A stretch of 64,000 nucleotides of DNA from Mesocentrotus franciscanus. Taxonomy: Eukaryota > Echinodermata > Echinoidea > Camarodonta > Strongylocentrotidae. The notes beneath the pieces are model-generated. The model saw nothing but the letters and a program-made list of their open reading frames with translations, was not told the origin of the DNA and did not search any database. Both the position numbers and the translations under genes were made by a program. Location of the stretch: assembly GCA_037976565.1 (NCBI GenBank), contig CP137686.1:28659458-28723457 (forward strand), in the 5' to 3' direction. Shown here in pieces: positions 48,201 to 57,200 of the stretch. Every line of letters starts with the position of its first letter. Within the stretch, counting starts at the first letter, position 1.

Positions 48201-51200
48201 ACCTTCTCTATAATATACTTCTACACCAAGAGAAAGTGCCGTATGACCAAAGGGGTTTACCATGAAATTACGTCCCCCTGTCGAATCTTATCTATTCATA
48301 AAATCAAACCAGGTTTATTATCGCTTTTAATTAATTTAGAACTTTTGCCACAATATGAAATGATACATTTAGCCAGACTTTACGACTGTTGTTTAACATT
48401 TCAATGTTTTGACTATAGGTTGGTCAGGTATCCGACCTGACATTTGGATCCCGAGTTCAACAAACATTGGTGAGAACTTTTCCTCTTTGTTTAGAAAATT
48501 ATATTAAACTATAACTCTACTAATTTTGTATAAATGTCAATATTTATTTCACAGACCTTCTCTTTTACATCATTATGAATCACTGTATATATATATATCT
48601 ATTTATCTACATTACCAATTCATCCTCATATTGTCAGCCATCACTCCCCTGGAACATTTGACAAGCTATAGTGATATATACTAGATATTAGATCTGTAAT
48701 GTTAATACTAGCTGAAGGAACGGGGCACAAAGACGATAAGAGATAGGACTGGGGTATATGTCTTGGTGGTAATGCTAGCTTGGAATAAGAAATGAGACAG
48801 CTACAAAAATTAATCAGATAAACAGAGAGACTAATGATATCAGATTTTGTTTGGCAATAATAATGATTTTTTTTTTAAATCCACATATCGGGAAATAACC
48901 CATCAAGACATGAGGGTGCTTGCATGGCAACCATAGCCAAACACTTGAATTGAGCACACACAAAATCAACGAACCTCTATTAAAATGTCCTCCCTTACTC
49001 CCGATGTAGGGAGCCATCTTGAAGTTCGTTTGGTTGATGGACCAAACAGTGCTACAGGTCGAGTCGAGGTATGGTACAACGGTGCTTGGGGAACAGTATG
49101 TGATGATGGATGGGATTTGAACGACGCCAATGTCGTATGCAGAATGCTAGGGCTCTTCAAAGCGTCAAGTGCACCAGTCATGGCTGAATATGGTGCGGGT
49201 TCTGGAGACATTCATCTTGATGAAGTTCATTGTATTGGATCAGAAAGCAGCCTTGAAGACTGCATCAAGAGTGAATTTGGAGTCAATAATTGTGATCACA
49301 GTGAAGATGCTGGTGTCACCTGTACAGGTATGTATGATGTAACCCTGTTTGTGAAATTCAAAAAGTCTTAATATGTAAGTTTTTTTTTCTTCTCTATTAT
49401 ATGTCTTCTCCATATCCCTCTCTTCACTCCTCATCCTCATCCCTTTCTCTCCCTCTCTCCGTCTCTCTCTGTCCCTGTCTCTCTCTGTCTCTCTCTCCGT
49501 CTCTCATGCTCTTACTCTATCTAATCGTTTGTCTTCTTATATTTATATCTGCATCTTTGTCTGATATCCTTGTTCTCTTCCATACTCAAAACCTGAATTC
49601 ATAATATATCATTAAATTTCAGATCCTATCTCTCTTCAAGTCCGTCTCGTCGATGGTCCAAATAACAACTTGGGAAGAGTTGAAGTGCTAGAAAAGGAAT
49701 CTTGGGGAACTATCTGTGACGATGGCTGGGATGCAAAAGACGCTAATGTTGTATGCAGAATGCTGGGGTTCTTCGGTGCAGCATATGCACCTGTGCAAGC
49801 TACATACGGTGAAGGGGTAGGGCACATCTCACTTCGTAATGTGGATTGTATTGGGACAGAAAGCAACTTGGGAACATGTTTTCACGATAGACCTGAACCT
49901 TTTGACTGTGCTCATGATGAAGATGCCGGTGCTGCCTGCTTGGTTCTTATCCCAGGTATAATGTGATTGGGAATAAAATAGTCCTTATATCCATCAATAT
50001 GCAGGCCTGCTCTTATACAGTCAAACCTGTCTACAGAGTGAGTCAGAAAAAATGTCCCACTTTTTAAAAGTTGTATTGTTTGAAGTATGAATATTTAATC
50101 ATAGGTTTCATGATATGTCTTGAGAGTTATCCTCCTAGTACATTTAGGTACCATTTTCATTTGAATCTCTGCATGCATGACTGAACATCAGACAATCTTT
50201 TCAAGACTGCCAGATCTCACTTGTGCCAAGTTGCTGGGTGAGGAATAAAATAGTGTTTTGAACAAAGACAGCCAGACAGACACACACACACACACGCACA
50301 AACACACGCTCACGCACAGGCACACGCACACAAACACAGGCACATGCACACACATGCACACACACACGCATGCACACACTGACACACAAATACCGCAAAC
50401 GTTGGTGAATAAAAACACAAACAATTAAAAGGGAATTTTTGTATTTGTTGAGGTATTTTATTGTGGTACAACAGTGAATCTGTTTCCCCAAAGTTCTCCA
50501 TAGTCTCCATCCTTCGTACTCAATCCTTGACATGGCCGCCATTCCTCCTGATGCACATGCAGTTGTGCACGGTGAAGCATTCCTTGACAAGCTTGCCGAA
50601 TGGCCACATCTTGGCGTACCACGTCTGTCTAGTCCACGATTCTCCTCCGAATTGGCTCCTCGATGTTCGCAGACGGGCTGCTGAAGATCCTTGACTTCAA
50701 AAGCCCCCACAAGAAGAAGTATAGAGAGGAGTGAGATCCAGTGATCTCGAGGGCCACTCAACTTCTTCATTCAGCGAAATCACTCTGTTGCCAAAGAGCT
50801 GATGTAGGCGGTCAGTGACGATCCTTCGCCTGTGTGCTGGGGCACTATCTTGTGCCCACCAAAGGTGCCTGAATTGGCCGTATTGTTGACGCGCGAATCA
50901 AGGCATCTGGTCCAGAGTAGGAACAACCTGGTCGTTGATCATGTTCAGGTAACGTTCTCTGTTCACATTGTGGTCATAGAAATACGGCCCGATGACCATT
51001 CCATTCCCGACAAGGCCCACCCAAACTGTTACTTTTTGTCAGGAATTCTTCTTCTCGTACGAAAAGTTGAGTGGCCGCTGTCCTCTTGGTGCGTATTAGC
51101 GGATGTTGTGCATGTTGAGCGAAGTGTTGAGCGAAAAACAGGCTTCATCACCGATGAGCAGATCTTCAACAAAGCGAGGAGGTCTTTGCAGTAGCCAGTT

Positions 51201-54200
51201 CGAAAATGCCATCCTTCGTCCGTGGTCCCTTGCAAGGAGCTCATGCCTACGTATTATCTGGTACGAGTGATATCGTAAGTCAAGCCGGCCGATACGATTG
51301 AAGGTGCTCTGGGTCAGCGGAAGCCCGTTCCTCCGAGATGAGATCCTTTGGTTGTTATTGCGAATGTGCTCCAACACCTGTCGAACTGCATCGATGTTGG
51401 TCTGACCTCTTCCTGTTCTCCGACGACCTGAATATCCTGCATTGAGGTTGGTACTCGTTCCTGGTCGGTGGTATTTCTGAACATTGCGGAGAACAGTATT
51501 TCTGCCGGGACATCGAACATCTGGGTAACAGCGGTGGAACTCTTGCAAAACAACTGCTACACTCTGAGTTCTTGCATACTCTGTGACCAAAAATGACCTA
51601 TGTTGTGGTGTAAACTGAGGACGAACCATAATTTGTGTACTTTTGCTACTAAAAAGAGGCTTGAGTGACTGCTGCCAAATCAGGCAAGCCCTTTTGTAGG
51701 CAAGTGCAACAAAAGCACAGACATCCATTGTAAATTGTCATTATTAACCAACAAAAGACATAGCCAACGATTTTTAATGTACCTACGTATTGAGATAGCA
51801 CATTGGATTTATGTACACTTCATGATGATGTTGATGATGATGATGAAGAAGATTAAGATGATGACAATTATGATAATGATGATATGATGGTGGTAGTGAA
51901 TGTGTACTAAAGGGAAAGATTGTCAGGGAAATGCCACTTAAACATTCAGCGATCTTTATAAAAATCAATGCTTAATCAGAAAAGGGGAAATGTGTGTGTG
52001 CGTGTGTGTCTGACTGTCTTTGTTCAATGCACTGTTTTATTCCTCACCCACTAACTTGGCGCAAGTGAGATCTGGCAGTCTTGTAAAGATTGTCTGATGT
52101 TCAGTCATGCATGCAGAGATTCAAATGAAAATGGTACCTAAATGTACTGGGAGGATAACTCTAGACATATCATGAAACCCATGATTAAATATTCATACTT
52201 CAAACAATACAACTTTTAAAAGTGGGACATTTTTTCTGACTCACTCTGTATAGCGACGCCCAATTAGGGAAACACAAAAAGTGGTCTTGTATACAGGTTC
52301 CTTTAGTCAAGTGTTTCAATGAGAAACCAATTTTCAAAGGAAACAAAAAATGTGGTCTTTGTAGACAGGTGGTCTTTAAAGCAGGTTTGACTGTAATTTG
52401 AAAACAAAATATCATGTGACTAAAATTATAGATATCTCAAGATAATTTTAAAACAAGACATATTTGTTTTTGCTCAGTACACCTATTTAGGTTTTTGTTA
52501 CATACGGTATATTTTAACACTTCCTTTTCATTGTAATTTGAACAGATGATTCCGTAAGCTTGGCATCATCCTGGAATGGTAAGTAAAAAGAGAAAAAGAG
52601 AATCGAATAGCTGATAGATGCCCACTCTACATCTTACCTTTTAACAAATTGATGATAAAAGAGCTTTGATTTCATGACAATCAACAGTGATAAGCAGGAA
52701 TCTGCCGGGATACTTGTCTAGTTGAGCCATAAAAGTATGACAATATACATATCAAAGATTCCAGAAAGAACAGGAATGTGTGTGGGGGAAGGGAGAAGTC
52801 ATGTTTGCCAACTGATACATCAGGGCATGCATACTGCTTTCTTAAGGAATAATAATTTTTTTTTCCTTCGAATCCTAGTGTGTGTATATTACGAATTGGG
52901 CTCATACTATCTGTTATCGGAACATAAAACTAATCAGTATACTGTAATTTAATTGTTGATCTTTACATTGATTAAGAAAATGAAGGAATATTCGGGCTAC
53001 AATGTCCAGACCTCGTATCAAGCACGGATAAAGGTCTTACTACATCATCTACTGTCGTCATAGTCCCACACGTGGATGGTTTCATTGTGCAGAACTTCTC
53101 TGTGGGCTGTACGTATACTTCACATGATGTATTTTACTACGGACACACTTGGGTTGCCTGTGCTGCACGAGATGATCTGGGAAACTATGTGACATGTGAT
53201 TTCACGGTCATAGTCACAGGTATGTAACAAAAAGGAAGAATTACAACAACAGTAGTATGATATTGTATCAGCGATTCAGTAGACACTCGTGTTATTATAG
53301 AGTATTTCAGGAATTGATTATGGTTATACTTCAGTATAAATAGAAAAATCTAGCATACTTTCTCAAGGTCCACACTCTGTTCTATGTACATGAGAACTCC
53401 TGAATCATAATTCCAGTGCTGCAAAGTTAACAGTTCAGTCAATGTACAATTGTTATTTGCAAAATATTACATTGAATTCCGATCTACCTTTACATAACTT
53501 AGGATCCAAAATCCTTTATCAATTTTATTATTGTTTTTTTGTTTGCAATGTTGGGATCTGTAATTACCCTGTAGTAAAGATATTTTAAGATCCAGTAAGT
53601 TTACATTCATTCAGTGGTGTTGGATGGTTCAGCCATTGAGAAGAGTCACTGGCATCATGGGTAGGGGAGGGTGCACTGGTAAATAAGTGATGCGAGAACA
53701 CATGGCCATAGTGTTCGAGGATATATGTGGCAGGGGTTGTTTAACTCTTAAAAAAAAAAAACACATTGACCTTGGCTGTTTTCATTTTTTGGGTTACCCT
53801 TTTACCATTACATACATTTGTGCCCCATTAATTAGGCTACCACTCACTTTATTTTTGGTTGTCCCAAAATTTGTATTTCAAGCTGCCTACCCTCCCTGTT
53901 TGCAATGCCCTGACGTAACTTCCACCACGGACCAAGGTCTTTCTACATCTTCCCACATCACCATCAACCCTCAGGCATCAGACAATACTGATCTTAGTCT
54001 GCCTGTTATCTGCTCTCATACATCCAGTGATGTCTTCCAGTTTGGAGATACCAATGTTACCTGTAATGCTACGGATCAATCAGGAAACATTGGCACGTGT
54101 CTGTTCGTGGTTACAGTACAAGGTATGGTACAACTTGCAATGCTATATGTAATTTTTTCAGGTACTGAATAAGTATTAAGTAAATAAGGAAGTTGAACTT

Positions 54201-57200
54201 AACATTAATTTAGGATTTAGGATGCTACGTTCACTATAACTCTTAAAGTAGTTTTGTCTTGTTTTTCACAGACAACGAGCCTCCTAGTTGGGAATGCCGT
54301 GACCAAACATCCATCGCGGATCAAGACCTAATTGCTATCATGGCTTTCATCCCATCTGTGTCAGACAACGTAGATCCCAATCCGTCCATTATCTGCTCTC
54401 ACACATCCATAGATCTCTCTCATCTAGGAGACACTAGCATCACATGTGAAGCTGAAGATTCTTCTGGAAACATTGCCGTCTGTACTTTTATGTTTACTGT
54501 ACAAGGTAAGGACCTTTGCGACCAGGCTTAATTTGTACATGCATCTATACCTAGATATACACTAATTCTATCATTAATGTTTTTATAAATATTATTCTTA
54601 CTATTACCTCATGCATGCATGCATACATTTAGTAAATCAACGCAATGTAATCAACAAATAATCATGCTAATAGGCACTATCATCATGATAATAACTCAAT
54701 TTGAAATTTGTGAAATGTTTGTTCTTACCTAACCAATATCTCCATGGCGAAAGGTGGATTAAGTTCCAGAAGATATCATTGGCTACAAATACCTGTATCT
54801 TCCTTCTTAAAAGGTCATTTAGTGGCTTATCATGGATTTTTAACCCTCTACAGCCAATGTGATTTCCTCAATGCTTACCGCTACCTGATGCGAAGCTGAT
54901 GCTCGACCGAATTTTGGTTGTTTCTTGATTCTCAGGGGGTGTAGCTCTCCACTCCCTAATCCCCTTTTGTGCTTCATATGCCTACGTTAATTTTTTTCTC
55001 TCTCCCTTTCTTTGGATAAAAAATCTACAGACCCTTGTATGGTTCGTAATCCATGTATCAATGGTGAATGTAGCTATATTGGATCAAGACAATACCAATG
55101 TGACTGCTATGATCATTACGAGGGAACTCATTGTGATGTCATCCCTCATCCCACTCGTGAGTCTTTACTTTTTTCAAAATATTGTGTCTATCAAGTAAAA
55201 TTCTTTGAAATGCTAGAGCGCCGTAATGGCAGCACAGCTAAAGCCGGGGTAATAATCTCCAAGTTTGGAAGCGCTTAGTGATTGTAATAAGCGCTATATA
55301 AAACACTGAGTATTATTATTATTATTATAAAAATGTAATTGAATGAAATCCTTTCAATAACAAAGAATTTGGTAATTGGCCGATTACCTATTGGACGTGG
55401 CAGGTTCAATAGCGAGTGCCAGTAAATAATAATAACATGGAAGTCATATATTGGTTGTTTCATTCTAGGTTTGATCAAGGATTTCCCGGCATGGATGTTC
55501 ATCAATTTACATTGTTAAATAGTTATGGTAACTGCCTTAATGATTTTCATGTTATTTTATCTGAGGAGACACCCCAGATAAGTGAGTAGATTTGAAATAG
55601 GCTGAATGCATATGGGCGATGATAAACTGAACCTCACAATCTTTGTGTACTAGATGGCTGCCTTATAGCCACTGACCTAAGATAATAACAATAATAATGA
55701 TGATAATAATAATCTGGATTTATATAGCGCTTACTACGAAGCACTCTCTAAGCACTTTACAGATATTATCACCCCGGTCAGTGGATTCATTCACGCACAT
55801 TGTACACCATCTCCACTCCCTTGGGAGTATTCCTACCATATGGTCACCGTGAGGGCATATGGCAATTACTAACACAAAGGCTTTCTTCATCCTACCAGGT
55901 CCCCATTTCTCTCCTGGGTATGGAGTGGCAAATGTAGATTAATGCTTTACTAAAAGACATTAGTGCTGTGTCGAGGATCGAACCCACGACCTTTGAATTT
56001 CAAGTCAAGTGCTTAGACCACTCGACTACGACACCTCTAACTCCTGTGATCCGAACTGTTTTCAAATACAGATCCTGTTGAAGTAGCCGGTCATCCTGAG
56101 AACCACACGGTAAAGATGGGCACCACCGTAGAGTTCACATGCAGCTTCTACAATGCTGAATCTTACATGTGGTACAAAGATGAGCACCCTCTACCCAGCA
56201 TGAGAAATCAGCATACTCTACGTATACCATCAGTTTCCCAAAGTGATATTGGATATTACTTCTGCCGAGGCTTTGGAAATGGACCATATATAGACACGAA
56301 GATGGCATCTATCTACATTGAAGGTGAGGTTAAAGAATGTCGCGTTTTGTGCTCATCTTTCCACCAATATGCTTGCCCTATATTGCAGGACCTGTAAATC
56401 TGTTTGTGTTTATACATATATTGACTGGTAGGGTATGTAATATAACAATTTTTTTGGATCGCTGAAGGGGTTATATTTTCCAAAGTGGTTATATAAGATC
56501 ACAAGGAAAAATTGAACTCCCTCGCGGTCTGAAAATGAATCTACACATACACTTACTCACTTTTGTACGCGTTATACCAAATATAAAAGAAGGAAAAGTG
56601 TTGTTATTGCACGATGGTACATCACAGATCGTTGTGTCAAGCGACACATTTTCAGCCAATTGGATACTTGCTAACAAACACCCTATCTTATATCACAATA
56701 TAATGTGCACACATCTTTTTCCGAAGACCCATTGGTATACCTTCATGTGATGTATATTGAAGAATGGTATATTATCTCAAGGCAACTCAATTTTGAAAGC
56801 GTCATTTAAAAAAAATATGAAAAGATTATAAGTAAAAGGCAACAATGATGTTGCGGAAACTACAATATACAAATATAATATTTTGACATTTCTCTCGATG
56901 CAGGTTTGACCAATATCCATCTTTCTAATTTGAAATTCAATCTCACTTCGAATGATGACCTCTCTGAACGTACTTCCCCCCGCTATATCGAGATATCGCT
57001 CAACATCAGCAATTATGTAAGTTCTAAGAAATATAGGAAAGATTGAAGACATGGATAAAACATGCACACAGATATGACCACAATACATTGGATCCATGCT
57101 TAGGAAGACTTATATTAAGATGTGCCTTAAAACGAATATGTAATTGCTCTCAATCTCTTCAGTGTACAGTGTATACCCGATGACTGCGATTTTAAATGTT

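Larger units (their letters stand above)
50034..52248 (-). mobile_element. IS630/Tc1-mariner-like transposon, 2,215 bp
   Basis: Flanked by TA on both sides (50,032-50,033 and 52,249-52,250), inserted in the MITE above. The ends begin CAGAGTGAGTCAGAAAAAAT and its inverse. Inverted similarity extends about 260 bp per side (50,034-50,300 and 51,989-52,248), long for this superfamily. Both arms run into CA/GT microsatellite. A decayed transposase lies between on the minus strand. Confidence 0.92.
50018..52393 (+). mobile_element. TA-type MITE carrying a nested mariner
   Basis: The ends CAGTCAAACCTGTCTA and GCAGGTTTGACTG are flanked by TA on both sides (50,016-50,017 and 52,394-52,395). Block A has the empty site CTCTTATAGTTTGAAAAC at about 45,252. 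Without the nested element the MITE is about 159 bp. Related to the copy at 946-1,082. Confidence 0.9.
47641..54200 (+). repeat. Intragenic duplication block B
   Basis: A direct copy of block A starting CATAAAGCTTGGCTGTAGTA. About 6.6 kb, including about 2.4 kb of nested transposon. All exons except the first keep frame and splice sites. Confidence 0.92.
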
